A DNA stretch of 26,633 nucleotides from Lachnospiraceae bacterium (GTDB lineage Bacteria > Bacillota > Clostridia > Lachnospirales > Lachnospiraceae): positions 1 to 26,633 of the forward strand of contig CAAFVW010000086.1 in assembly GCA_900766575.1 (NCBI GenBank), read 5' to 3'. A model generated the notes under the pieces. The model saw only the letters and a list, made by a program, of their open reading frames with translations, searched no databases and was not told the DNA's origin. The position numbers and the translations under genes were made by a program. Below, piece after piece: positions 1 through 8,043 of this stretch. Positions within the stretch are counted from its first letter, which is position 1. Each line of letters starts with the position of its first letter.

Positions 1-369
1 GTTATCAACGCAGTGGAATCTCACCATGGCGATGTAGAGCCTACTTCCCTGATTGCATGTATTGTACAAGCTGCTGATACAATATCCGCTGCAAGACCGG
101 GAGCTAGAAGGGAAACACTGGAAACCTATACTAGCAGATTAAGACAGTTAGAAGATATCACAAACAATTTCAAAGGTGTAGATAAATCTTTTGCTATTCA
201 GGCAGGTCGTGAAGTTCGTGTTATGGTAGTGCCCGAGCAGATCTCAGATGCCGATATGGTGCTGTTGGCAAGAGATATTTCCAAGCAGATCGAAGCTGAG
301 TTGGAATATCCCGGACAGATCAAGGTAAATGTGATCCGCGAGAGCCGCGTAATTGATTACGCCAAATAA
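1..369 (+). CDS. rny: Ribonuclease Y, C-terminal part (5' end outside window)
   Basis: Only the last 122 codons are present; the frame is open from base 1, so the gene begins upstream. RNase Y is a membrane-anchored endoribonuclease of Firmicutes that starts mRNA decay. Its usual order is an N-terminal membrane helix and coiled coil, a KH domain, and a metal-dependent HD domain. The visible part follows the HD domain. It holds the conserved stretches SAARPGARRETLE, KSFAIQAGREVR and YPGQIKVNVIRE, and ends in the typical ...YAK. These blocks match what I know of the RNase Y C-terminus very closely, so the identity is firm although the catalytic HD motif is out of view. A hairpin terminator follows 40 bases after the stop, so rny ends its transcription unit here. 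Confidence 0.96.
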   Translation, partial: VINAVESHHGDVEPTSLIACIVQAADTISAARPGARRETLETYTSRLRQLEDITNNFKGVDKSFAIQAGREVRVMVVPEQISDADMVLLARDISKQIEAELEYPGQIKVNVIRESRVIDYAK

Positions 370-408
370 CTGACCAGTCAGAAATGACAATTTCATACGA
401 AGTAAGGG

Positions 409-443
409 AAGCTGTTGTGCTTTAGGGCACAGCAGCTTTTTTT
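409..443 (+). terminator. Rho-independent terminator of rny
   Basis: A 12-bp stem (409-420 with 427-438, one G-T wobble) closes a six-base loop and runs into a stretch of seven T. It stands 40 bases after the rny stop. Confidence 0.93.
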
Positions 444-487
444 CGCAAGGTTCGAAAATTTTTATTGAGAATTTTATAAAAAAAGTA

Positions 488-516
488 TTGTGCAAAGAAC
501 TTTCTTATAGTATGAT
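488..516 (+). promoter_or_regulatory. Housekeeping promoter of the aminotransferase-Nudix unit
   Basis: TTGTGC at 488-493 and TATGAT at 511-516 are separated by 17 bases. This predicts a start near 523 and a leader of about 85 bases before the ATG at 607. Confidence 0.75.
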
Positions 517-606
517 ATTCGAAGTGTATGATTGTATACGATTATCCAACATCCACAGGAGAAAGCGTATTCCCGAAGGGAAAAAACGAGAAAGGTATGG
601 TACGAA

Positions 607-1893
607 ATGAAAGCATATCAGGAATTAACCAAGGAAGAACTTTTAACATTGAAGGCAGAGCTGAATACTGCGTATGAAGATGCAAAAGGCAAAGGCCTGA
701 AACTGGATATGTCCAGAGGAAAACCGGCAGTGAATCAGCTGGATATGGCAATGGATTTTCTGGATGCTGTGAATTCTCAGAGTGCTATGAAGGCTGAGGA
801 TGGAATGGATGTGAGAAACTACGGAGGACTGGATGGTATCCCCGAGGCGAAGAAGCTGATGGCGGATATCATGGGTGTACAGCCGGAGAACGTGATTGTA
901 TGCGGCAATGCCAGTCTGACGATTATGTATGATACCGTTTCCCGTGCCATGACACAGGGAATCATGGGAAGTACTCCCTGGTGCAAGCTGGACAAAGTGA
1001 AGTTCCTGTGTCCAGTACCCGGTTACGACAGACATTTTGCAATTACAGAGCATTTTGGAATCGAAATGATCAATGTACCCATGACTCCCCAGGGACCGGA
1101 TATGGATCTGGTAGAGAAGCTGGTAGCGGAAGATCCTGCGGTAAAGGGCATCTGGTGTGTACCGAAATACTCGAATCCCCAGGGTTATTCTTATTCTGAT
1201 GAGACTGTAAAGCGTTTTGCCGCTCTGCAGCCCGCAGCGGAAGATTTCCGTATTTTCTGGGATAATGCTTATGCGATTCACCATCTCTATGATGACAGAC
1301 AGGATCAGCTGTTGGAGATCCTTTCCGAGTGTGAGAAAGCAGGACATCCGGATATGGTATTTGAATTCTGCTCTACTTCCAAAGTAACCTTTGCCGGAGC
1401 AGGAATTGCGGCAATCGCATCCTCTAAGGCAAATCTGGATGATATGCGCAGATCCATGACGATTCAGACCATCGGCTATGACAAGATCAACCAGCTGCGT
1501 CATGTGCGTTATTTTAAGGATATTAACGGCATTCGTGAACATATGAAGAAACATGCAGCAATTATGAGACCGAAGTTCGAGGCAGTGCTGAAGGTGCTGG
1601 AGGACGAACTGGGAGGCCTGGGTATCGGAACCTGGACCAGACCCAACGGTGGTTATTTTATCTCTTTTGATGCTATGGATGGCTGTGCCAAAGCTATTGT
1701 TGCCAAGTGCAAAGAGGCAGGAGTGACACTGACCGGAGCAGGTGCTACTTATCCTTATAAGAAAGATCCCAAGGATTGCAATATCCGTATCGCACCTTCT
1801 TTCCCTACCCCGGAAGAGATGGCTCTTGCTACGGATCTGTTCGTACTCTGTGTCAAGATGGTAAGTGTAGACAAATTGCTGGAAAGTAAGTAG
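607..1893 (+). CDS. PLP-dependent aminotransferase, aspartate aminotransferase subgroup Ic type
   Basis: A 428-residue fold-type I aminotransferase that probably interconverts aspartate and 2-oxoglutarate with oxaloacetate and glutamate in the cytoplasm. The signs are SRGKP near residue 37, NYGGLDG at 71-77 (cofactor and substrate region), SNPQGY at 189-194, DNAYAIHHL at 219-227, and the likely Schiff-base lysine in STSKVTFAGAG (K259). The length and the NYGG/NPQGY pattern fit the PF12897 family better than classical AspC. The frame stays open upstream to a TTG at 532. I chose ATG 607 because a purine-rich GAGAAAGG site lies about 11 bases before it and the extra 25 residues look unlike protein. 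The Nudix gene follows after a 42-base gap without a terminator, so the two are probably co-transcribed. The exact amino donor is not certain. Confidence 0.9.
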   Translation: MKAYQELTKEELLTLKAELNTAYEDAKGKGLKLDMSRGKPAVNQLDMAMDFLDAVNSQSAMKAEDGMDVRNYGGLDGIPEAKKLMADIMGVQPENVIVCGNASLTIMYDTVSRAMTQGIMGSTPWCKLDKVKFLCPVPGYDRHFAITEHFGIEMINVPMTPQGPDMDLVEKLVAEDPAVKGIWCVPKYSNPQGYSYSDETVKRFAALQPAAEDFRIFWDNAYAIHHLYDDRQDQLLEILSECEKAGHPDMVFEFCSTSKVTFAGAGIAAIASSKANLDDMRRSMTIQTIGYDKINQLRHVRYFKDINGIREHMKKHAAIMRPKFEAVLKVLEDELGGLGIGTWTRPNGGYFISFDAMDGCAKAIVAKCKEAGVTLTGAGATYPYKKDPKDCNIRIAPSFPTPEEMALATDLFVLCVKMVSVDKLLESK

Positions 1894-1935
1894 AAAAATC
1901 TCATTGTAAATAGGAATGAGAAAGGGATGAATAAC

Positions 1936-2478
1936 ATGGAAGAATTCAAGCGTATCCGTCGTGATCTGGTGGCAAAAGGTTCTATCATCGACTATTACCA
2001 GGATACCATGCAGATTCCCAACGGTAATATTGCAAAATGGGATCTGATCGACCATAAGGGTGCGGCAGCGGTAGTGGCTGTGAGAGAAGACGGGAAACTT
2101 TTGATGGTGCGCCAGTATCGTAATGCGTTGGAGCGTGAGACCCTGGAGATTCCGGCAGGCGGATTGAATGGCAGAGAAGAGCCCACGGATCAGGCAGCCA
2201 TGCGTGAATTAGCGGAAGAGACCGGTTATCATACGGATCATGTGGAGCTATTGACCTCAATCTATACCACTGTGGCTTTCTGCAACGAGAAGATTGATAT
2301 CTATCTGGCAAGGGGCCTGAAGGATAGAGGAAACCAGCATCTGGATGAAGATGAATTTATCAATGTAGAGGCTTATTCTGTGGATGAACTGAAACAGATG
2401 ATTTATGACTGCAAGATTCAGGATGCCAAGACCATCTGCGGTATCCTGACCTATGCTTCCAGATATCTGAAGGAATAG
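1936..2478 (+). CDS. Nudix hydrolase, ADP-ribose pyrophosphatase type
   Basis: The protein has 180 residues. The full Nudix box G-x5-E-x7-RELAEETGY lies at residues 76-98, with the conserved glutamates that bind Mg2+. The preceding ETLEIPAGG is typical of the ADP-ribose diphosphatase (NudF-like) branch, which splits ADP-ribose into AMP and ribose 5-phosphate. An in-frame ATG at 1927 touches the ribosome site GAGAAAGGG directly. The ATG at 1936 has a normal nine-base spacing and is preferred. The gene is the second in a unit with the aminotransferase and ends at a strong terminator. Substrate choice within Nudix enzymes is hard to predict, so ADP-ribose is an inference from the family branch. 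The next gene is spoIIM, a neighbour I associate with this Nudix gene in clostridial genomes. Confidence 0.93.
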   Translation: MEEFKRIRRDLVAKGSIIDYYQDTMQIPNGNIAKWDLIDHKGAAAVVAVREDGKLLMVRQYRNALERETLEIPAGGLNGREEPTDQAAMRELAEETGYHTDHVELLTSIYTTVAFCNEKIDIYLARGLKDRGNQHLDEDEFINVEAYSVDELKQMIYDCKIQDAKTICGILTYASRYLKE

Positions 2479-2505
2479 TTTAGTCAGAAATAGAAGAATG
2501 ATAGG

Positions 2506-2547
2506 AAGTCCCACCGACAGATAGTATCTGTACGGTGGGACTTTTTT
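2506..2547 (+). terminator. Rho-independent terminator after the Nudix gene
   Basis: Perfect arms GTCCCACCG (2508-2516) and CGGTGGGAC (2533-2541) are extended inside by ACAGAT/ATCTGT and outside by an AA/TT pair. Six T follow at 2542-2547. Confidence 0.96.
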
Positions 2548-2611
2548 GCGCATGAGCCGGTATGTTGTCCGCATATATTACTAACAACGCTTCTGTGGAG
2601 AAACAAAATAT

Positions 2612-3211
2612 ATGAAATGGGACAGAACTATTCTGCCTGCGGGAAAACTTCCGCTGCGTTTTTTATTTCTGACGGGATTTGTGCTGGGATTGTTTGCAGT
2701 ATATTTCGGACGCGGATTCCTATTGAAAAATACGGGAATGCTGGATGAGGATACTCTGTATCATATGAAGTATATGGACGTGGACAGCAGTGTTCTGTTC
2801 TGGTATGTATTGTGCAAAAGATGTCGGAATTTTCTAGTGCTCATTATTATGGCAACGACCTATCTGGGATGGATTTTCTGTGGGGGAATCACTGTGAAAT
2901 ACGGATTTTCCGTGGGATTTTTTCTGAGTACGGCGATCTTCCGGTATGGGATCAAGGGAATTCTGTTGGGGATCGTGAGCATTTTTCCCCATTATCTGTG
3001 TTATGTACCGGCGATGATCCTTTTGCTTCGCTGGTGTGAGGAACTGCACCGGAGCATTTATTTTTACCATAACATAGCCGGGCAGGGAAAAAAGTCCCTG
3101 CCCGGCAGATTGGGAAGACTGGTGCTCATTCTGGGAGCATTGGTCTTAGGATGTGTGTTGGAATGTTTTGTGAATCCCGGTCTGTTAAAAGGATTCCTGC
3201 AGTTTTTCTAA
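2612..3211 (+). CDS. spoIIM: Stage II sporulation protein M
   Basis: A 199-residue, very hydrophobic protein with about five membrane helices (around residues 15-33, 74-92, 97-115, 118-140 and 170-188). It ends with FVNPGLLKGFLQFF, the NP-x-LL C-terminal signature of SpoIIM. With SpoIID and SpoIIP, SpoIIM forms the complex that thins septal peptidoglycan during engulfment of the forespore. It recruits the other two to the mother-cell side of the septum. The GGAG at 2597-2600 lies 11 bases before the ATG. Upstream, CATATATT at 2572-2579 resembles the -10 element of sigma-E promoters, which drive spoIIM in Bacillus, but I see no convincing -35. The gene is convergent with the DAHP synthase gene, with only 18 bases between the stops. 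Confidence 0.87.
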   Translation: MKWDRTILPAGKLPLRFLFLTGFVLGLFAVYFGRGFLLKNTGMLDEDTLYHMKYMDVDSSVLFWYVLCKRCRNFLVLIIMATTYLGWIFCGGITVKYGFSVGFFLSTAIFRYGIKGILLGIVSIFPHYLCYVPAMILLLRWCEELHRSIYFYHNIAGQGKKSLPGRLGRLVLILGALVLGCVLECFVNPGLLKGFLQFF

Positions 3212-3229
3212 AGGAATGTCTGCAAAATC

Positions 3230-4258
3230 TTATTCATACTCTGCGATATCGTAGATCAGACGCTCGCTGTCTTCCCAGCCAAGGCAGGGATCCGTGATGG
3301 ACTTGCCATAACAGCCGGTGCCTACTTTCTGGTTGCCTTCTTCAATATAGCTCTCGATCATAACACCCTTTACCAGCTTATGCAGATCGGGGCTGAGCTT
3401 ACGACTGTGCATCACTTCTTTGGTAATGCGGATCTGCTCCCTGAACTGTTTGTTGGAATTGGAGTGGTTCGCATCGATGACACAGGCGGGATTCTTCAGA
3501 TCCATTTTGCCGTACATTTCCCACAGACGGATCAGATCTTCGTAGTGGTAGTTCGGGATATTGGCACCGTGCTTGTTGGTAGCACCGCGGAGTACGGTGT
3601 GGGCCAGGTCGTTGCCGTGGGTATTGACCTCCCATCCGGTGTAGATGAAGGAGTGGGGATGCTGTGCCGCATATACGGAGTTCAGCATAACAGAGAAATC
3701 TCCGCTGGTAGGGTTCTTCATACCTGCAGCGACATCGAAACCGCTCACGGTCAGGCGATGCTGCTGGTCCTCTACGGAACGCGCACCAATGGCAACATAG
3801 GAGAGAATATCGGATACATAACCCCAGTTCTCAGGGTATAACATTTCATCGGCTGCGGTCAGACCGGTCTCCTTGATCGCTCTGATGTGCATCTTACGCA
3901 TAGCCATCAGTCCTGCCAGAAAGTCCGGCTTTTTCTCAGGATCCGGCTGGCTGGTGATGCCTTTATAGCCTTCACCGGTAGTACGGGGCTTGTTGGTGTA
4001 GATTCTGGGAATCAGGATCAGCTTGTCCTTGACCTTCTCATTGACCTTTGCCAGACGATTGACGTAATCACATACGGAATCTTCGTTATCAGCGGAGCAG
4101 GGTCCGATGATCACCAGGAATTTATTGCTTTTGCCGGTGAGTACATCGCGGATCTCTGCGTCTCTTTCTTCTTTGATCTTGGCTAATTCTGCCGGAAGGG
4201 GCAGTTCCCTGCGGATCTCCGCAGGAGTGGGAAGTTTTTTAATGAATTCGAAACTCAT
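3230..4258 (-). CDS. aroF: 3-deoxy-7-phosphoheptulonate (DAHP) synthase, class I alpha
   Basis: The enzyme joins phosphoenolpyruvate and erythrose 4-phosphate in the first step of the shikimate pathway. The 342-residue protein has the AroF/G/H hallmarks: IGPCSADNEDS with the metal-ligand cysteine C54, IPRIYTNKPRTTGEGYKG (R85, K90), AAGMKNPTSGD, the IDANHSNSNKQ histidine, GVMIESYIEEGNQ and a final ITDPCLGW. The frame is open up to an ATG at 4303. The promoter places the transcript start at about 4302, so translation more likely begins at the ATG at 4258, where the sequence resembles the E. coli AroG N terminus. The ribosome site there (GGAA, close to the ATG) is poor. Feedback type (Phe, Tyr or Trp) cannot be read from sequence alone. 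The gene appears monocistronic. Confidence 0.96.
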   Translation of the reverse strand: MSFEFIKKLPTPAEIRRELPLPAELAKIKEERDAEIRDVLTGKSNKFLVIIGPCSADNEDSVCDYVNRLAKVNEKVKDKLILIPRIYTNKPRTTGEGYKGITSQPDPEKKPDFLAGLMAMRKMHIRAIKETGLTAADEMLYPENWGYVSDILSYVAIGARSVEDQQHRLTVSGFDVAAGMKNPTSGDFSVMLNSVYAAQHPHSFIYTGWEVNTHGNDLAHTVLRGATNKHGANIPNYHYEDLIRLWEMYGKMDLKNPACVIDANHSNSNKQFREQIRITKEVMHSRKLSPDLHKLVKGVMIESYIEEGNQKVGTGCYGKSITDPCLGWEDSERLIYDIAEYE

Positions 4259-4308
4259 GGTATTCCATCGTGCGCAGGGCACGTCCTTTCTGCTAAATAT
4301 CATTGCCC

Positions 4309-4337
4309 ATTATAGCCCAGATTGGGTTATGATGCAA
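4309..4337 (-). promoter_or_regulatory. Promoter of the DAHP synthase gene
   Basis: On the minus strand TTGCAT (4332-4337) is followed after 17 bases by a perfect TATAAT (4309-4314). The spacer contains a short inverted repeat, CCCA-GAT-TGGG, at 4316-4326. Confidence 0.85.
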
Positions 4338-4416
4338 GAGAATTTAGCGATTTAAAGTGAAAAAGAACAAAGATGATATAAATTGCTGTGTTAAAGCGTT
4401 AATTTGGAAAATTATA

Positions 4417-4445
4417 TTGACACATTTTACGGTTTGCCCTAAAGT
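4417..4445 (+). promoter_or_regulatory. Promoter of the NhaC-type antiporter gene
   Basis: A perfect TTGACA at 4417-4422 is followed after 17 bases by TAAAGT at 4440-4445. The leader of about 50 bases contains a six-bp hairpin (TGTAGT 4452-4457, ACTACA 4463-4468) and is too short to hold a known riboswitch. Confidence 0.8.
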
Positions 4446-4505
4446 TAGAGATGTAGTGAAAAACTACAAGAAAACTGCGAAAAAACTACGAGAGAGGGCA
4501 AAATT

Positions 4506-6053
4506 ATGTACGGAACAATTTGGGCATTATTACCGCCGGTGGTAGCTATTGTGCTGGCACTGATTACCAAGGAAGTGTATTCTTCCCTTTTTATCGGTAT
4601 CGTTACGGGAGCACTGATCTATACCGGTTTTTCTCCCATCGCTACCCTGGACACTGTGATCAATGAAGGATTTATCAATTCTGTGGCAGATGCCTGGAAT
4701 ATCGGTATTTTTATGTTCCTGATCCTGTTGGGAACCATGGTGGCACTGATGAATAAGGCAGGAGGCTCCGCAGCCTTCGGCGAATGGGCGAAAAAGCACG
4801 TGAAGACCAGAGCAGGAGCACTTATGGCTACGTTTCTGTTAGGCGTGCTGATTTTCGTAGATGACTATTTCAACTGTCTGACCGTTGGCTCTGTAATGCA
4901 GCCGGTAACGGACGGACATAAGATTTCCCGGGCAAAGCTGGCATATATCATTGATGCTACGGCAGCACCTATCTGTATGATCGCTCCGATCTCTTCCTGG
5001 GCGGCAGCAGTATCCGGTATGGTGGACGAAGGTGTTTATTCCGGTATTGAGCTGTTCGTAAGAGCCATTCCATATAACTATTATTCTCTGTTGACCATTG
5101 TCTTCGTCATCGGTATGGCACTGATGGGATTTGATTATGGCCCCATGGCAAAACATGAGCGCAATGCTATCGAAAAAGGCGATCTGTTTACAGAAGGGGA
5201 GCGCGTGGCCAATGCAGACAATGCGCCGAAGGGATCTTCCCGGGGCAAGGTGTATGATCTGCTGATCCCGGTAATCGTACTGATTATCTGTTGTGTCATT
5301 GGTATGATCTATGTCGGTGGATTCTTTGACGGTGTGGGATTCATTGATGCGTTCAGCGCAACGGATGCTTCCGTGGGACTTCCCTGGGGTTCTCTGATTG
5401 CACTGCTGTTTGCTATCGTATATTATATGTGCAGAAGACTGGTGTCCTTCAAGGAGGCCATGAACTGTCTGACGCAGGGCTTTATCGCCATGGTGCCTGC
5501 CATGCTGATCCTGACCTTTGCCGTTACCCTGAAGACCATGACCGGTCTGCTGGGCGCAGATGTCTATGTGGCAGGTCTGATGCAGGGTGCTTCCACGGGG
5601 CTGACCAATATGCTTCCGGCCATCATCTTCCTGGTAGCATGTTTCCTGGCTTTTGCTTCCGGCACCAGCTGGGGAACTTTCGGTATCCTGATTCCGATTG
5701 TGACCGGAGTATTTACCGATCCTGTGACTGGAGCTATTGTTCCCGGAGCTGAGCATCTGATCATTATCGGTGTCTCTGCCTGTCTGGCAGGTGCAGTTAT
5801 GGGTGACCATTGTTCTCCTATTTCCGATACTACCATTATGGCTTCCGCAGGAGCGCAGTGCAATCATATCAACCATGTCTCCACACAGGTGCCCTATGTA
5901 CTGACCGTTGCGGCAATCTCCTTTGTGACCTATATCATTGCCGGATTTGTACAGAATGTGGTAATCTGTCTGGTGATCGGTATTCTGCTGACATTGGCGA
6001 CACTGGTTGTTCTGAAACGTGTTTTCGGGCAGAAAGCCGCTGTGCAGAAATAA
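4506..6053 (+). CDS. nhaC: NhaC-family Na+/H+ antiporter
   Basis: A 515-residue polytopic membrane protein with roughly eleven hydrophobic segments. It has the NhaC-type blocks: IWALLPPVVAIVLALITKEVYSSLFIGI at the start; FVDDYFNCLTVGSVMQPVTD and IDATAAPICMIAPISSWAA in the first half; and ASGTSWGTFGILIPI plus GDHCSPISDTTIMASAGA in the second half. The paired acidic and serine-rich blocks are the presumed ion path. Such proteins swap cytoplasmic Na+ for external H+. Some relatives instead exchange malate/lactate or other organic acids, so the substrate is not settled. GAGAGAGGG lies seven bases before the ATG. The gene has its own promoter. glf follows after 58 bases, with only a small GGGCG/CGCCC hairpin (6066-6086) lacking a T run, so partial read-through is likely. 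Confidence 0.92.
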   Translation: MYGTIWALLPPVVAIVLALITKEVYSSLFIGIVTGALIYTGFSPIATLDTVINEGFINSVADAWNIGIFMFLILLGTMVALMNKAGGSAAFGEWAKKHVKTRAGALMATFLLGVLIFVDDYFNCLTVGSVMQPVTDGHKISRAKLAYIIDATAAPICMIAPISSWAAAVSGMVDEGVYSGIELFVRAIPYNYYSLLTIVFVIGMALMGFDYGPMAKHERNAIEKGDLFTEGERVANADNAPKGSSRGKVYDLLIPVIVLIICCVIGMIYVGGFFDGVGFIDAFSATDASVGLPWGSLIALLFAIVYYMCRRLVSFKEAMNCLTQGFIAMVPAMLILTFAVTLKTMTGLLGADVYVAGLMQGASTGLTNMLPAIIFLVACFLAFASGTSWGTFGILIPIVTGVFTDPVTGAIVPGAEHLIIIGVSACLAGAVMGDHCSPISDTTIMASAGAQCNHINHVSTQVPYVLTVAAISFVTYIIAGFVQNVVICLVIGILLTLATLVVLKRVFGQKAAVQK

Positions 6054-6111
6054 CGGAAATACATCGGGCGGAAAGGAAAAACGCCCCTGAGAAAGGAATC
6101 AAATTATTATT

Positions 6112-7230
6112 ATGAAATACGATTATCTGGTTGTCGGTTCCGGCTTATACGGAGCAGTGTTCGCAAGAGAAGCGGCGGACAGAGGTAAAAAGGTTCTGGT
6201 GATTGACAAGCGCCCCAACGTGGCAGGTAATATCTATACAGAGACCGTGGAAGGAATTCACGTTCACAAATACGGTGCCCATATTTTTCACACGAACGAT
6301 ACGAAGGTGTGGAAATACATTACGGGATTTGCGGAGTTCAATCGTTTCACCAATTCTCCGGTGGCGAATTATCGTGGTGAATTATATTCTCTGCCCTTTA
6401 ATATGTATACCTTTAACAAAATGTGGGGGGTGGTGACACCCGAAGAGGCTGCGACCAGGATCGAGGAGCAGCGGAAAGCTGCCGGAATCACGGAGCCGAA
6501 GAATCTGGAGGAGCAGGCAATCTCTCTGGTAGGTAAAGATATTTTTGAAAAGCTGGTAAAAGGTTATACCGAAAAACAGTGGGGACGTGACTGCAAGGAC
6601 CTTCCGGCATTCATCATCAAACGTTTGCCGGTGCGTCTGACGTTTGACAATAACTATTTTAATGCGCTGTATCAGGGTATTCCCATCGGCGGGTATACGA
6701 AGCTGGTAGAAAATTTGCTGGAAGGTATTGAGGTTCGCCTGAACACGGATTATCTGGAACAGAAAGCAGAACTGGATAAGCTGGCGGATAAGGTTGTCTA
6801 TACTGGTCCCATTGATGCTTATTTTGACTATTCGTTAGGAGCACTGGAGTATCGTTCTGTAAGATTTGAAACGGAAGTTCTCGATATCCCGAATTTCCAG
6901 GGCAATGCCGCAGTAAATTATACGGATCGTGAGACCCCATGGACCCGAATCATCGAACACAAATGGTTTGAGTTCGGTAAGGATGAAAACGGACAGGATC
7001 TGCCGAAGACGGTGATCAGCAGAGAGTACAGTTCCGAGTGGAAGCCGGGAGATGAACCTTATTATCCGGTGAATGATGAGAAGAACGGTGCTCTGTATGC
7101 AGAGTACAAAAAGCTGGCAGATGCCCAGGAGAATGTGATCTTCGGCGGAAGACTGGCAGAATATCGCTATTACGATATGGATGCAGTCATTGCCTCAGCT
7201 TTGCAGAAGAGCGAAGAAGTACTGAAATAA
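6112..7230 (+). CDS. glf: UDP-galactopyranose mutase
   Basis: A flavoprotein that converts UDP-galactopyranose to UDP-galactofuranose for cell-surface glycans. The 372-residue length matches bacterial Glf. Near the start, VVGSGLYGAVFARE is the FAD-binding GxGxxG loop (G9, G11, G14). VAGNIYTE, HKYGAHIFHT, the YTEKQWGRD segment and DYSLGALEYRS are all characteristic. The ribosome site AGAAAGGA is 13-14 bases upstream, longer than usual, but the N terminus fits the family exactly. The gene is not inside a glycan cluster: the antiporter lies upstream, and a PAP2-like gene converges with only seven bases between stops. It is therefore a stand-alone supply gene for galactofuranose used elsewhere. 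No terminator is visible after it. Confidence 0.96.
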   Translation: MKYDYLVVGSGLYGAVFAREAADRGKKVLVIDKRPNVAGNIYTETVEGIHVHKYGAHIFHTNDTKVWKYITGFAEFNRFTNSPVANYRGELYSLPFNMYTFNKMWGVVTPEEAATRIEEQRKAAGITEPKNLEEQAISLVGKDIFEKLVKGYTEKQWGRDCKDLPAFIIKRLPVRLTFDNNYFNALYQGIPIGGYTKLVENLLEGIEVRLNTDYLEQKAELDKLADKVVYTGPIDAYFDYSLGALEYRSVRFETEVLDIPNFQGNAAVNYTDRETPWTRIIEHKWFEFGKDENGQDLPKTVISREYSSEWKPGDEPYYPVNDEKNGALYAEYKKLADAQENVIFGGRLAEYRYYDMDAVIASALQKSEEVLK

Positions 7231-7237
7231 TCATTGT

Positions 7238-7921
7238 TTAGTCGATCTGGGGCTTTGCCTTTCTCTTGTTCCGGAATTCTCTCATGGCAATCAGCAGATC
7301 ATAGCGGTATACCAGCGTGTACATTACGGCAGCCATTACGAAAGCGGTGAGTACATCGAAGACGGAGTGCTGCTTGATGAACATGGTGGCCATAATAATG
7401 GAAGAGGCCAGCAGAAGAGAACCGATGCGGATGCCTTTTTTCTTCTCGAAGCATTTGCTGCGGATAATGGCAAAATGTGCACCCAGGGAATTATATACAT
7501 GGATGCTGGGCCACAGGTTGGTCGGTGTATCCGTTTTATACAGGGCTGCTACCATGTGTGTGAAAATATTGTCTCTGGGCATGACCGCGGGACGCAGATG
7601 CTGTCCGTTGGGCCACAGGGTGGATACGATCAGGAAGATCGTCATGCCGGTGAAGAGGAAGATACAGGTGCGGTAGTAATCCTCTTTGTTTTTGAAAAAG
7701 AAGTAGATCACCACTCCTGATACATAGATAAACCACAAAAGGTAGGGAATGACGAATACTTCGCAGAAAGGAATGTAATCATCCGCTGCCATATGTATGA
7801 TCCGGTAATGTCCGGTGGTGTTCTTCTCCAGCCATACGAACCACGTCATGTAAATAATTCCATATATAATAAGAGGAACGGCATGTTTATATTTAAAACA
7901 GAAGCTCTTTAACTTTTCCAT
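7238..7921 (-). CDS. PAP2-superfamily integral membrane lipid phosphatase/phosphotransferase-like protein
   Basis: A 227-residue protein with about six membrane helices. PAP2 enzymes act on lipid phosphates through an active-site histidine pair. Visible motifs are LRP at 109-111, PSIH at 138-141 (the PSGH-type motif 2), and HSVFDV at 185-190 (the H-x3-D of motif 3). Two canonical residues are absent. The lysine of K-x6-RP is replaced (W103), and the SR before the motif 3 histidine is AT (178-179). This pattern is closer to the inositol-phosphoceramide/sphingomyelin synthase side of the superfamily, which transfers lipid headgroups, than to plain phosphatases. The start has a GAAATGAGG ribosome site and its own promoter. 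A lipid kinase gene lies upstream on the same strand. The substrate is unknown. Confidence 0.82.
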   Translation of the reverse strand: MEKLKSFCFKYKHAVPLIIYGIIYMTWFVWLEKNTTGHYRIIHMAADDYIPFCEVFVIPYLLWFIYVSGVVIYFFFKNKEDYYRTCIFLFTGMTIFLIVSTLWPNGQHLRPAVMPRDNIFTHMVAALYKTDTPTNLWPSIHVYNSLGAHFAIIRSKCFEKKKGIRIGSLLLASSIIMATMFIKQHSVFDVLTAFVMAAVMYTLVYRYDLLIAMREFRNKRKAKPQID

Positions 7922-7966
7922 AAAAACCTCATTTCTCTACAAAATCTATGCTTTAAAATCAATTTT

Positions 7967-7994
7967 AGTATAGCCATCGGAACAAAAAAATCAA
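7967..7994 (-). promoter_or_regulatory. Promoter of the PAP2-like gene
   Basis: On the minus strand TTGATT (7989-7994) and TATACT (7967-7972) are spaced by 16 bases. The predicted start is about 40 bases before the ATG. Confidence 0.65.
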
Positions 7995-8043
7995 GGCTTT
8001 TTTGGAAAGGTTAAGCATTCTTAAGAAAATCTTCAGGTTCTGT

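Noticed and set aside
532..606. N-terminal extension of the aminotransferase from TTG 532
   Set aside because: TTG lacks a ribosome site, lies only about nine bases after the predicted transcript start, and the 25 extra residues do not resemble the family.
643..2055. A 470-codon open frame on the minus strand opposite the aminotransferase
   Set aside because: It is antisense to a clear PLP enzyme, rich in His, Ile and Cys with no family features, and lacks a ribosome site. It is a codon-usage shadow. The same holds for the long minus frames at 4839-5876, 14229-15296, 20561-21628 and 21779-22861.
4259..4303. Upstream start of DAHP synthase at 4303
   Set aside because: The promoter predicts that transcription begins at about this base, so the message would be leaderless; the family N terminus fits ATG 4258.
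4446..4505. Na+ or pH-responsive leader before the antiporter gene
   Set aside because: The leader is only about 50 bases with one six-bp hairpin, which is too little for a known element.
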